Below are positions 1 to 7,510 of a stretch of 11,046 nt of DNA, one piece after another. Source of the DNA: an uncultured Bacilli bacterium (GTDB lineage Bacteria > Bacillota_I > Bacilli_A > RF39 > UBA660); contig CAKOHL010000034.1 of NCBI GenBank assembly GCA_934085635.1, forward strand, positions 1 through 11,046. The letters run 5' to 3'. Each line of letters begins with the position of its first letter. Within the stretch, counting starts at the first letter, position 1. The translations under genes and the position numbers were made by a program. The notes beneath the pieces are model-generated. The model saw only the letters and a program-made list of their open reading frames with translations, was not told the origin of the DNA and did no database searches.

Positions 1-2
1 TT

Positions 3-2528
3 TTATTTAATTTTCTTCATTTCATCTAAGAGTTTCAAAGCTTCCATTGGAGTAACTTCAAGTGGATTAATTTGTCTTAAAAATTCCCTTAATGGATCCT
101 TATGAGGAGTTTCCAAATCAAGTTCAAACTGTTTAATAACTTTACCAGTCGGCTTTTGTTCCTCTTCATAATTTCTAAGTAGTTTCCTTGCTTCTTCTAT
201 AACCTCTTCAGGAAGTCCAGCAAGTTCTGCCACATTTACTCCATAACTTCTATCCACAGCACCATCTAGTACCTTATGTAAAAACACAACTTTACCATCA
301 GTCTCATCTATACTAACGTGTACATTTTTAATACTAGTATCCATTTCACTCATCTTAGTAAGCTCGTGATAATGTGTACTAAACATAGTCTTACATTTAA
401 TATTTTTATTAATATAATCAATAATGCTCTCAGCTAAACTAATACCATCATAAGTACTAGTCCCTCTTCCAAGCTCATCAAACAATACTAAACTATTACT
501 AGTAGCATTCAAAAGAGCATAAGCACTTTCTTTCATCTCTATCATAAAAGTACTCTCTCCACCAACTAAATCATCACTCGCACCAATTCTTGTAAAAATC
601 TTATCAAATATAGGAAGAGTCGCTTCTTTAGCAGGAACAAAACATCCAATCTGATTCAAAATAACAAGAATAGCAAGTGTTCTCATATAAGTTGATTTAC
701 CACTCATATTAGGTCCGGTAATAATAAGCACATTAGTCTCAGCATCCATTATAATATCATTCTTAATATACTCTCCCTTAATAACCTTCTCCACAACTGG
801 ATGTCTAGCTTCTATTACGCTAATATTATGCTCTTTACACAAAGTTGGCCTTACAAAATTATTTTCCTCACTTACAGTACTTAAACTTTGCATAACATCC
901 AAATAAGCAATACGTTTACTAGCATTTTGAAGAGGTCTAATATACTTCATAATCTCATCTTTAATTTCTATAAACAAATCATACTCTAAAGTTTTAATCT
1001 TTTCTTCAGCATTAAGAATCATATCTTCTTTCTCTTTAAGTAAAGGAGTAATAAATCTTTCACTATTACTAATAGTTTGTTTTCTTACATACCCAAACTC
1101 ATCTTTAACATTATCTGCTTGTCCTTTACTAACCTCAATATAATATCCAAAAACTTTATTATATCCAACTTTCAAATTCTTAATTCCAGTTCTTTCTCTC
1201 TCTTCACTCTCAAACTTACTTATAAAGTCTTTCCCATTCTTTCTAATACTCTTAAGAGTATCTAACTCTACATTATATCCATCTTTAATTATATTACCAT
1301 CTTTTAAAGTAATAGGTGCTTCTATATCTATACTTCTCTCTAGAAGATCAAAAAGTTCTGGAAACTCTTCTACCTTCTCTAAACCAAGACTTTCTAAAAC
1401 TAAATTAATATCAGGAAGTACTCTTATACTATTCTTAAGCTGTAGTAAATCTCTAGCATTAACACTATTAATACTCACCTTACCAACAAGTCTTTCTAAA
1501 TCATAAATTTCATATAAATATTCCTTAAGTTCACTCTTAAGTAAAAACTCCTTATTAAAAAGTTCTATGAGATTATGTCTTTCATTAATAACATTTTCTT
1601 CAACACTTGGCTTTAATATAAACTCCCTTAAAAGTCTAGCCCCCATACTAGTTTTAGTCTTATCTAAAAGCCATAACAAACTATACATTCTATCTTTATT
1701 TCTAATAGTCTCTGTAAGTTCTAAATTCTTAATACACTCTTTATTCAAAGTTAAATAACTCTTAGAATCAACATACACAGGACTTTCTAAATGGTTAATT
1801 TCCTTCTTCTGATTAAAAGTAACATAACTAATAAGTTTTAAAGTATTATCTTCAAGCTTAACATCATTTAAACTACTTACCTTACTTCTATTTATAAATG
1901 AATAATCTTTATCATAAACACTAACATAAATGCCATAGTTTTCACTTAAAGTTCTTCTAATTTCTTCATCAAAACCACTGCTTACTATAACCTCTTTAAC
2001 ACCTATACATATAAGTTCATTAATAAGTTTCTCACTACTATGACTCACATAAGTAGCATACATTTTACCACTTAATAAATCCAAGTATGAAAGAGCATAT
2101 ATATAGGTATAATCAGTAATACTTGCTACAAAATTATAATTCTTCTCATCAAGACTCTCAGAAAAAGTTAAAGTTCCTTTACTAATAACTTCAGTAACTT
2201 CTCTCTTAACAATTCCCTTAGCAGTTTTAGGATCTTCCATTTGTTCACAAATAGCAACCTTATATCCTTTATCAATTAATTTTTCCAAATAAACATTAAC
2301 CGCGTGATGAGGCACACCACACATAGGTACCCTTTCATCAAGACCAGCATTCTTACCAGTTAAAGTAAGCTCTAGTTCGTGACTAGCAGTAATTGCATCT
2401 TCAAAAAAAAGCTCATAAAAGTCCCCAAGTCTGTAAAAAAGTAAAACATCCATATACTCTCTCTTAGTTTTAACATACTCCTTCATCATAGGACTTAACA
2501 TATTTATATCTACATCATTCATTTTCAT
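3..2528 (-). CDS. mutS: DNA mismatch repair protein MutS
   Basis: ATPase that recognises mismatches and small loops in newly replicated DNA and recruits MutL. At 841 residues it is a normal full-length MutS1. The N-terminal mismatch-binding domain has the Phe-X-Glu motif in GDFYELF (F37, E39), followed by the MCGVPHHA block typical of MutS1. The C-terminal ABC-type ATPase domain has Walker A GPNMSGKST (605-613), the signature region DDLVGGESTFMIEM (652-665), Walker B LVLFDE (D684, E685), and STHYHEL with its histidine at 719. These motifs exclude MutS2. The start is the ATG at 2528, behind a weak GAAGTGA ribosome binding site; a second ATG two codons later is possible. ftsW lies 64 bases upstream on the same strand. 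mutL, the usual partner, would lie beyond the left edge and is not visible. I see no damage in the reading frame. Confidence 0.98.
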   Translation of the reverse strand: MKMNDVDINMLSPMMKEYVKTKREYMDVLLFYRLGDFYELFFEDAITASHELELTLTGKNAGLDERVPMCGVPHHAVNVYLEKLIDKGYKVAICEQMEDPKTAKGIVKREVTEVISKGTLTFSESLDEKNYNFVASITDYTYIYALSYLDLLSGKMYATYVSHSSEKLINELICIGVKEVIVSSGFDEEIRRTLSENYGIYVSVYDKDYSFINRSKVSSLNDVKLEDNTLKLISYVTFNQKKEINHLESPVYVDSKSYLTLNKECIKNLELTETIRNKDRMYSLLWLLDKTKTSMGARLLREFILKPSVEENVINERHNLIELFNKEFLLKSELKEYLYEIYDLERLVGKVSINSVNARDLLQLKNSIRVLPDINLVLESLGLEKVEEFPELFDLLERSIDIEAPITLKDGNIIKDGYNVELDTLKSIRKNGKDFISKFESEERERTGIKNLKVGYNKVFGYYIEVSKGQADNVKDEFGYVRKQTISNSERFITPLLKEKEDMILNAEEKIKTLEYDLFIEIKDEIMKYIRPLQNASKRIAYLDVMQSLSTVSEENNFVRPTLCKEHNISVIEARHPVVEKVIKGEYIKNDIIMDAETNVLIITGPNMSGKSTYMRTLAILVILNQIGCFVPAKEATLPIFDKIFTRIGASDDLVGGESTFMIEMKESAYALLNATSNSLVLFDELGRGTSTYDGISLAESIIDYINKNIKCKTMFSTHYHELTKMSEMDTSIKNVHVSIDETDGKVVFLHKVLDGAVDRSYGVNVAELAGLPEEVIEEARKLLRNYEEEQKPTGKVIKQFELDLETPHKDPLREFLRQINPLEVTPMEALKLLDEMKKIK

Positions 2529-2546
2529 AATATCACTTCACAAATT

Positions 2547-2552
2547 ATTATA
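2547..2552 (-). promoter_or_regulatory. possible -10 box of a mutS promoter
   Basis: On the minus strand a perfect TATAAT lies about 19 bases before the mutS ATG, preceded by TG without the usual one-base gap of an extended -10. No good -35 box is found 16-18 bases upstream; the region is T-rich. mutS may therefore have a weak promoter of its own, or be read through from ftsW. Confidence 0.3.
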
Positions 2553-2561
2553 CATTAAAAA

Positions 2562-2588
2562 TAAAAAAAGAGAAAGTATAAATCTCTC
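2562..2588 (-). terminator. weak intrinsic terminator after ftsW
   Basis: On the minus strand AGAGA and TCTCT form a 5-bp stem, with one more possible G-U pair, around a 9-base loop. The stem is followed directly by a run of seven T. It sits just after the ftsW stop and before mutS. The stem is short, so termination would be partial at best and mutS could be co-transcribed with ftsW. Confidence 0.4.
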
Positions 2589-2592
2589 AAAA

Positions 2593-3753
2593 TTAAATTC
2601 TCGATATCTCTTCTTTTCTCTTAATAACATTATTTTCAACAGCTACTCTTTCTACAATAAACATACAAAGTATCAAGTTAACTGTAAACGATCCACCATA
2701 ACTTAAGAATGGAACCGGAACACCAGTAAGCGGAATAAGTGCTAGAATACCTAAAAAATTAACTAAAATATGCAAAAACAAATACATTGCTACTCCAAAA
2801 CATATTATAGAATTTCTTAAATTAACACTAGTCTTAGCTATCCTAAGTATCCTATATATAATAAACATATATCCTATTATAAAGAAAATACTAAAAACAA
2901 GTCCAAGTTCTTCTACCATAATAGGAAAAATAAAGTCAGTATGTGCTTCTGGTAAATACAAATACTTTTGACTAGAATTACCAAGTCCCTTTCCAAAAAG
3001 TCCCCCGTTATTTATAGCAATAAACCCATTACATACTTGATAACCAGTATCTTCTGTATACCTTGTGCAAGGTTCCTTATAAGTAAGCCTGCCCTTTTGC
3101 ATTTCATTTAGAAAATCACTACCAGTAACAATAAAAATAACAAGGACAATCGCTGCAGCTCCACCAAGTATCTTAAGTATTTTAGCAACCTCATTTCCCT
3201 TAAAAGGTATAGACATAAAAATCAAAAAAGCTATACCCGCAATAATAAGAGCTGTCCCCAAATCAGGCTGAAGTGCTACTAAAAAGAATATAATAATAGC
3301 AAATGCAATTGGTATAAAAAGTTCATACTTAATATCTTTCTTATCTATTATTTTACCGTAAAAAACAGCCATAAAAAGAATAATAAGAGTCTTAGCAAAT
3401 TCACTAGGTTGAAGACTAAAAAAGCCTAAATTAATCCAGCTTCTCGCACTATTAACAAGTTCTCCCTTAATAAGCAAATACACTAAAGCACCAATTATAC
3501 CTAAAGACAAAATAGGTAAAATCTTACTATATCTCTTAATAGGATACCTAAGTACAAAGAAAAATCCAATGAAATAACTAAAAACAATAAAAATAACTTG
3601 TTTTATAAAAAAGTAATATGGACTACTATCATACTTCAAAACAGCACTAACGCTAGAAGCAGAAAGCACCATAATCGCGCCTATTATACTATATAATATG
3701 CACATAAAAAGAAGTGGTTTATCAATTTTACTAAAAATACTTACTTTTTTCAT
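2593..3753 (-). CDS. ftsW: SEDS-family peptidoglycan glycosyltransferase FtsW
   Basis: Polytopic membrane enzyme that polymerises lipid II into glycan strands at the division septum, working with a class B penicillin-binding protein. The 386 residues contain many hydrophobic helices and the SEDS hallmarks: ARSWINLGFFSLQPSEFAK (QPSEFAK at 115-121), LQPDLGTAL (161-169), the extracellular loop LPEAHTDFIF carrying the probable catalytic Asp273, and a C-terminal PVPFLSYGGS. The loop reads GLGNSSQKYLYLPEAHTDF, closer to FtsW than to the RodA pattern, but RodA or SpoVE cannot be excluded from sequence alone. The start is the ATG at 3753 with AGAGGA a few bases upstream. Two cysteines (C229, C241) lie in the catalytic extracellular loop, which is uncommon in the family. 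Confidence 0.9.
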   Translation of the reverse strand: MKKVSIFSKIDKPLLFMCILYSIIGAIMVLSASSVSAVLKYDSSPYYFFIKQVIFIVFSYFIGFFFVLRYPIKRYSKILPILSLGIIGALVYLLIKGELVNSARSWINLGFFSLQPSEFAKTLIILFMAVFYGKIIDKKDIKYELFIPIAFAIIIFFLVALQPDLGTALIIAGIAFLIFMSIPFKGNEVAKILKILGGAAAIVLVIFIVTGSDFLNEMQKGRLTYKEPCTRYTEDTGYQVCNGFIAINNGGLFGKGLGNSSQKYLYLPEAHTDFIFPIMVEELGLVFSIFFIIGYMFIIYRILRIAKTSVNLRNSIICFGVAMYLFLHILVNFLGILALIPLTGVPVPFLSYGGSFTVNLILCMFIVERVAVENNVIKRKEEISRI

Positions 3754-3805
3754 ATATCCTCTACACTAATAATAACATAAAAATTAAAAAATTTAAATTA
3801 CTTTT

Positions 3806-3832
3806 TCTATATTAGGTATATATTCGTGTCAA
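3806..3832 (-). promoter_or_regulatory. possible sigma-A promoter of ftsW
   Basis: On the minus strand a consensus TTGACA lies at 3832-3827. The best -10 is TATAGA at 3811-3806, with a short 15-base spacer; TAGAAA at 17 bases is the alternative. The start codon would be about 45-50 bases downstream. The -35 is perfect but the -10 is poor, so this is only moderately supported. Confidence 0.4.
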
Positions 3833-3881
3833 AATATACTTTTATTCATAAATTATTATAGATAAGTAAAGGAGGGTTTTT

Positions 3882-4055
3882 ATGTATTATTATGGTTACA
3901 GTGGTGGATATGGTACTGGTGCAAACTACTGCCCTACATACGGAGGATATAACTACAACAATGGTGGTTATGGATATGGTGCAGCAATAATCTTAGTATT
4001 ATTTATCTTATTAGTAGTAGTATTTGGTGCTGGTTTCTTAAACTACAATAATTAA
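3882..4055 (+). CDS. Gly/Tyr-rich membrane microprotein (YjcZ/SscA-like)
   Basis: A 57-codon gene from ATG to TAA, preceded by an excellent ribosome binding site (AAAGGAGGG at 3868-3876). The first 35 residues are almost entirely Gly, Tyr, Asn, Ala and Ser, including repeated GGYGYG-like units and one Cys. They are followed by one hydrophobic helix, AAIILVLFILLVVVFGAGF (about residues 34-52), and a short NYNN tail. This arrangement of a Gly/Tyr-rich head, an ILVLFILL-type helix and a tiny size resembles the YjcZ/SscA sporulation microproteins of Bacilli. That is a resemblance by eye, and a role in spores is inference. The gene stands alone, divergent from ftsW and closed by a strong terminator, so it is its own transcription unit. 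No sigma-A promoter with a good -35 was found. Confidence 0.75.
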   Translation: MYYYGYSGGYGTGANYCPTYGGYNYNNGGYGYGAAIILVLFILLVVVFGAGFLNYNN

Positions 4056-4059
4056 CTTA

Positions 4060-4095
4060 AAAAACTGATAAAAGAATTACTTTTTATCAGTTTTT
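4060..4095. terminator. bidirectional intrinsic terminator between the microprotein gene and folA
   Basis: A perfect 14-bp stem (AAAAACTGATAAAA at 4060-4073 pairing with 4082-4095) encloses an 8-base loop. A T-rich 3' side is produced on both strands, so it can end transcription from the plus-strand microprotein gene and from the minus-strand thyA-folA operon. The folA stop codon (4077-4079) lies in the loop, so the last folA codons are part of the terminator. Confidence 0.85.
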
Positions 4096-4574
4096 GTTTG
4101 CTTTCTTTTATAAAGCACTCTCTCATAGTCATAAAGTTCAGTTTTATATTCACCCAAAAGTTCCTCATCAAAATCATTTATATCAAACCTAGGAAAATGA
4201 GCATCAGCTTCCTTATAAAAATGTACTTTAGTAAGATACATCAAATCTGTATAAGGTAGAAGCTCTTTATATATTTGTTCTCCACCTATTACAAACACGT
4301 CTTCACCCATAAATGCAGAGTCACTAAGAAAATCATTAATACTTTTATAAACCTTAACAAAATTATCACTTTCCATACTAGTACTAATAACTAAATGCTT
4401 TCTATTTGGTAGAAGTCCATTTAAACTCAAAAATGTATTTTTTCCCATAACTATATAATGATTAGTAGTAATTTCTCTAAAAAACTTCATATCCTCTTTG
4501 ATTCTATATAATAATTTATTATCTTTTCCAAGTCCATATCCCTCATCTATAAGGGCAACTATAATAAGTCTCAT
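4077..4574 (-). CDS. folA: dihydrofolate reductase
   Basis: Cytosolic NADPH-dependent enzyme that reduces dihydrofolate to tetrahydrofolate, regenerating the cofactor oxidised by ThyA. At 165 residues it has the normal chromosomal DHFR size. Visible marks are the N-terminal strand LIIVALI, GLGKDNKLLYRIKEDMKFF with the probable catalytic acid Asp28, the NADPH-binding VMGKNTFLSL (about 42-51), a basic LPNRKHLVIS strand, and VFVIGGEQIYKELL with the double glycine. The usual Trp before the catalytic acid (LPW.. in most bacterial DHFRs) is Tyr23 here, a mild variation. The ATG at 4574 shares one base with the thyA stop (TAATG), so translation is probably coupled to thyA. The gene ends inside the shared terminator. 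Confidence 0.95.
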   Translation of the reverse strand: MRLIIVALIDEGYGLGKDNKLLYRIKEDMKFFREITTNHYIVMGKNTFLSLNGLLPNRKHLVISTSMESDNFVKVYKSINDFLSDSAFMGEDVFVIGGEQIYKELLPYTDLMYLTKVHFYKEADAHFPRFDINDFDEELLGEYKTELYDYERVLYKRKQTKTDKK

Positions 4575-5656
4575 TATTTACTAACTGGAATATAAAGTCT
4601 TCCTAAATCTTTATAATTAAGAACTTTAGCATCTTTACATTCTTCATCATTATTAAATTTATAAAAATCAGTAACATTTGGATTTAAATATAACTCAGGT
4701 TTAGGTGGATTTAAAGTATAAAGAATAACATTTTTAATAGTCATAACTTCACGTATAACATCAGGTGTAATACCCTTCTTCAAATTACTTTTCTCCTCTT
4801 CACTAAGAGTATCATATATCTTATTATACTCTAAAGTATATCTTTCAAGTTGTCCCTCTAACCAATCAGTATTCTTATACCCTTCATATATGGAAAGAAA
4901 CTTACCTCTTTCAATTTGTTCTTTAATTTGTTTAACTTGATTTTCATATATATGAGCATCTTTAATACTAAAACTTAACGTTCCTACTTCACAATTAGCA
5001 ACTCTAGCATACATATTCATAAGAAGAGCAAACTGAGTAACATTAAATGGAAGTCCTAAAGGAACATCACAACTTCTTTGATGAACCCACATATTAAGAA
5101 CACCATTAGTAATATCAACTTCGTGTGACCAAACACAAGGTCTTAAAACACCCTTATCTAAATGATTATTATACCAAATACTAAGAACATTATCCCTATC
5201 TTCCTTATGATTAATAATCTTATCAAGTACTCTATCAACACCGTGATATTTATTAGTAATAAATCCATAAGCTTCTCCAATTGTACCCTTATACTCTTCA
5301 CCAAAATACTTATGTACTTCTCCAATACTAGTCGTACCATCTGGATTCTTAACCTTTTGCTCAGCATTCCAATACCCTTTATCATCTATTTTCCACTCAT
5401 CCCAAATAGAAACTTTTCTATCTTGAAGCCAATTAACATCATTACTTTGAACTTGATATATCCATAAAAGTTCCAAAAATGCTTGTCTACTAAAAAGTTT
5501 CTTAGTAGTTAAGATAGGAAACTCCTCTTTAACATTTAGTGTAAAACTATAACTAGGTAATTTAATAGTATTATTAACAGTTCTATTTTCTACAACAGTC
5601 CCCTCTTCTAAAATCTTTCTACATAACTTTAAATATTCTTTATCCCAATTTAACAT
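4574..5656 (-). CDS. thyA: thymidylate synthase ThyA (long form)
   Basis: Makes dTMP from dUMP, using methylene-tetrahydrofolate as carbon donor and reductant. At 360 residues it belongs to the longer ThyA forms (the short form is about 264), with extra segments around residues 90-125 and 260-315. Visible motifs are Arg25 in ENRTVNNT (phosphate-binding region, lacking the common TGTGT), FPILTTKKLFSRQAFLELLW, the active site LRPCVWSHEV with nucleophile Cys174, QRSCDVPLGLPFNVTQFA (193-210), and DAHIYENQ. The start is the ATG at 5656 after a strong GGGAGGT ribosome binding site and a promoter with a 17-base spacer. It is the first gene of a two-gene operon with folA, a functionally matched pair, and is divergent from def. 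Confidence 0.96.
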   Translation of the reverse strand: MLNWDKEYLKLCRKILEEGTVVENRTVNNTIKLPSYSFTLNVKEEFPILTTKKLFSRQAFLELLWIYQVQSNDVNWLQDRKVSIWDEWKIDDKGYWNAEQKVKNPDGTTSIGEVHKYFGEEYKGTIGEAYGFITNKYHGVDRVLDKIINHKEDRDNVLSIWYNNHLDKGVLRPCVWSHEVDITNGVLNMWVHQRSCDVPLGLPFNVTQFALLMNMYARVANCEVGTLSFSIKDAHIYENQVKQIKEQIERGKFLSIYEGYKNTDWLEGQLERYTLEYNKIYDTLSEEEKSNLKKGITPDVIREVMTIKNVILYTLNPPKPELYLNPNVTDFYKFNNDEECKDAKVLNYKDLGRLYIPVSK

Positions 5657-5678
5657 CTTTCTTTACCTCCCTACACTA

Positions 5679-5707
5679 AGAATACCATTTAAAATAACTA
5701 AAATCAA
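5679..5707 (-). promoter_or_regulatory. sigma-A promoter of thyA-folA
   Basis: On the minus strand TTGATT (5707-5702) and TATTCT (5684-5679) are separated by exactly 17 bases. Transcription would start about 15 bases before the thyA ATG, leaving room only for the GGGAGGT ribosome binding site. Confidence 0.7.
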
Positions 5708-5722
5708 CAAAAAATGAACATA

Positions 5723-5751
5723 TTGATTTTTAGTGTTTTTTTTGGTACAAT
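5723..5751 (+). promoter_or_regulatory. sigma-A promoter of def
   Basis: TTGATT (5723-5728) and TACAAT (5746-5751) are separated by exactly 17 bases. The def ATG is at 5778, with AGAGGTG as ribosome binding site, giving a leader of about 20 bases. The -35 box faces away from the thyA -35 box, 15 bases away. Confidence 0.75.
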
Positions 5752-5777
5752 ACTTGATGTAAAAAAGAGGTGTTATT

Positions 5778-6326
5778 ATGCTAAAAACAAAAGATATATT
5801 AGATGAAAAAGAAAAAATCTTGCACGAGAAAGCACTTGAAACTACTTTCCCACTAGAAAAAGAAGATATAAAATTAATAAATGATGCTTATGAATATTTA
5901 AGATTAAGTCAGGATGAAGAAAAAGCAGAAAAGTTAAATTTAAGACCTGGAATGGGACTTGCCTTCCCACAGCTTGGTAAATTAAAAAGAATATTTATAA
6001 TATCTTATAAAGAAGAAGATGGATCATTTACTGAATACACAGTAATAAATCCTAAAATTATAAGTTATTCAAATGAAATAGTATATGTTGAAGAGGGAGA
6101 AGGATGTCTTAGTGTTAATAGAGAAGTTGAAGGAATCGTTCCAAGACACGCTAGAATCACAGTCGGATATTATGATGAAAACGGAAACTATAAAGAAGAA
6201 CGTGTAAGAGAAGAAATGAGTGTTGCATTCCAACACGAAATAGATCACTTAAATGGAATAATGTTTACTGACAAAATTGACAAAAAAAATCCATTCAAAG
6301 ACAGAAACAAAATGAGAAGTATCTAA
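5778..6326 (+). CDS. def: peptide deformylase (type 2)
   Basis: Metalloenzyme that removes the formyl group from the N-terminal methionine of nascent proteins at the ribosome. The three family motifs are present: motif 1 GMGLAFPQLG with Gln65 (usually G-x-G-A-A-x-Q), motif 2 EGCLSV with the metal ligand Cys110, and motif 3 QHEIDH with metal ligands His153 and His157 and catalytic Glu154. The 182-residue length and the long segment between start and motif 1 fit the type-2 enzymes of low-GC Gram-positives. The ATG at 5778 has a clear AGAGGTG ribosome binding site and a good promoter. The fmt gene often found beside def is not in this window; the gene downstream is an unknown membrane protein. 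Confidence 0.96.
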   Translation: MLKTKDILDEKEKILHEKALETTFPLEKEDIKLINDAYEYLRLSQDEEKAEKLNLRPGMGLAFPQLGKLKRIFIISYKEEDGSFTEYTVINPKIISYSNEIVYVEEGEGCLSVNREVEGIVPRHARITVGYYDENGNYKEERVREEMSVAFQHEIDHLNGIMFTDKIDKKNPFKDRNKMRSI

Positions 6327-6343
6327 TCTTCTCTTTTCTTTTT
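6314..6343 (+). terminator. probable intrinsic terminator of def
   Basis: GAGAAG (6314-6319) and CTTCTC (6328-6333) form a 6-bp stem with an 8-base loop containing the def stop codon, followed by TTTTCTTTTT. The stem is short, so read-through into the next gene is possible. Confidence 0.55.
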
Positions 6344-6370
6344 GACAAAAATAATATATAATATTCATAG
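6342..6370 (+). promoter_or_regulatory. possible promoter of the membrane protein gene at 6389
   Basis: A consensus TTGACA (6342-6347) is followed by an AT-rich stretch, but no good -10 lies at 16-18 bases (TCATAG at 17). A perfect TATAAT at 6357-6362 is only 9 bases from TTGACA, too close to pair with it. The -35 box is real by eye; the exact promoter is uncertain. Confidence 0.35.
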
Positions 6371-6388
6371 AGTAAAGGAAGCGTGACT

Positions 6389-6880
6389 ATGAATAATAAA
6401 TATAGAATAATTTTCTGGGGAACAATAATGGTAATACTAATTGGAATCGGAGTATATGGAATAATTTGTAACTTTAAAATTTTTAATGATAAAAAACCAA
6501 TGATAACAGAAGTTTTAAACATATTTGACAGAAACGAAACAATAAATAAATATAGAGAATATAACACAAATATAACTTCAAAGTTAGGTTCAAAAAAAGT
6601 AGTTATCACTTTCTCAGGAACATTTGATAATCTATATGAACTAAAATATAAAAGTGGTTACCTTGAACTTGAAATAGATAAAAATGATGCAGTTGGTCTA
6701 AATGTAGCAATGGTAATGCTTGACTCTGTTGCAGTATACTATGGAGAAGAAGAAACAAGTACATACGATACATTTAAATCAAATAGAATCTATGATATGA
6801 ATCTTAATGATGGTGTAAAAGTTATAATAAATACTAATACTTATGTATATAGAATAAGTTTAAATAATCACATAAAATAA
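6389..6880 (+). CDS. single-pass membrane protein of unknown function
   Basis: I do not recognise this 163-residue protein. It begins with a short basic stretch (MNNKYR) and one hydrophobic helix (about residues 7-27, IIFWGTIMVILIGIGVYGIIC), then a polar domain of about 135 residues. That domain is rich in beta-prone, Asp/Asn/Tyr-containing segments and should lie outside the cell if the helix is an N-terminal anchor. No lipobox or known motif is seen. The ATG at 6389 is chosen because AAAGGAAG (6374-6381) is 7-8 bases upstream. A GTG at 6383 would be only 1-2 bases from that site, so it is not a credible start. It follows def in the same direction but probably has its own promoter, and it ends at a strong bidirectional terminator. 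Confidence 0.75.
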   Translation: MNNKYRIIFWGTIMVILIGIGVYGIICNFKIFNDKKPMITEVLNIFDRNETINKYREYNTNITSKLGSKKVVITFSGTFDNLYELKYKSGYLELEIDKNDAVGLNVAMVMLDSVAVYYGEEETSTYDTFKSNRIYDMNLNDGVKVIINTNTYVYRISLNNHIK

Positions 6881-6904
6881 ATAGTGAGTAAATGCTCACT
6901 ATTT
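6879..6904. terminator. bidirectional intrinsic terminator
   Basis: AAATAGTGAG (6879-6888) pairs perfectly with CTCACTATTT (6895-6904) around a 6-base loop. T-rich sequence follows on the plus strand (TTTTAATTTT), and a weaker T-rich stretch follows on the minus strand. It separates two convergent genes. The minus-strand gene's TAG stop (6899-6901) lies inside the stem, and the plus-strand TAA (6878-6880) overlaps its base. Confidence 0.8.
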
Positions 6905-7510
6905 TAATTTTAAAGTACTTTCACTAGTCTCTTCAGAGACTTTTTTAAGTTGTCTTTTAAGTTCATATTCATACATAAACAAAGTTCTAGAATTAAGACT
7001 ATGTCCTTTCTTAATACTTCTCACTTGTTCAGGTTTTAATCCAATAAGATTATCTATATCAGACATTCTAAGATTATAACCTTTTTCTTCAGCATAGGCA
7101 TGTAATAACTCTAAAGTTAATCCATTATGTTTCTTCATAAGATAACTTAAATATCCATTATAAGTAAACACAGCCTCTTTAAGTAAACCACACTTTGCAT
7201 ACAAACCAAGTTTTCTCTTTAAATCATCAACTTCATTAAAATAAAGTTCTCTATTTCTCATTAAGAAAGAATTAACCTCATCATCATCATAACCATAAGA
7301 CTTTAGAATTTTGACAACTAATTTAAGACTTTCATATATATTACCAAGCTTAATCTCATGGTTAGCATAATAGAATTTTGCAATTTTATTAATCGCAAGT
7401 CTATCTAATCCAAATTCCTCCTTAATCATAACACATTCATTTGTAATTTCTTCAGCTTTTTCAGGCGATATTGTTTTAGATGCCTGATAACTATTACAAC
7501 CAAATCCCAT
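6899..7510 (-). CDS. orphan helical protein, mTERF-like repeat pattern
   Basis: A 203-residue protein I cannot name. It looks all-helical. The middle (about residues 60-125) reads LKSYGYDDDEVNSFLMRNRELYFNEVDDLKRKLGLYAKCGLLKEAVFTYNGYLSYL. Its alternation of L..xGY..DEV..fl..n..L and L..kl.Ly...Gl resembles the roughly 30-residue helical repeats of the mTERF nucleic-acid-binding fold. This is a pattern match by eye, not a firm family assignment. The N-terminus starts MGFGCNSYQ and is not a signal peptide; the C-terminus is basic and hydrophilic. The ATG at 7510 lies directly after a hairpin carrying a GGGGG ribosome binding site in its loop, under a near-consensus promoter. It is convergent with the membrane protein gene and downstream of rbgA. 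Confidence 0.7.
   Translation of the reverse strand: MGFGCNSYQASKTISPEKAEEITNECVMIKEEFGLDRLAINKIAKFYYANHEIKLGNIYESLKLVVKILKSYGYDDDEVNSFLMRNRELYFNEVDDLKRKLGLYAKCGLLKEAVFTYNGYLSYLMKKHNGLTLELLHAYAEEKGYNLRMSDIDNLIGLKPEQVRSIKKGHSLNSRTLFMYEYELKRQLKKVSEETSESTLKLK

Noticed and set aside
1077..1758. Two plus-strand open frames (1077-1265 and 1567-1758) inside mutS
   Set aside because: They are antisense shadows of the intact mutS frame, without ribosome binding sites or recognisable domains.
3847..3855. CATA-N3-TA, a sigma-K/E-like -10, upstream of the microprotein gene
   Set aside because: Not listed as a feature because no matching -35 is found and such a short motif is common by chance in AT-rich DNA; kept only as a hint.
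5158..5467. Open frames on both strands within thyA
   Set aside because: Both lie wholly inside the conserved thyA gene in other frames and have low-complexity Ile/Leu-rich translations typical of shadows.
6295..6609. Minus-strand open frame of 104 codons over the end of def and the start of the membrane protein gene
   Set aside because: It is antisense to two better-supported genes, crosses their terminator, and has no ribosome binding site.
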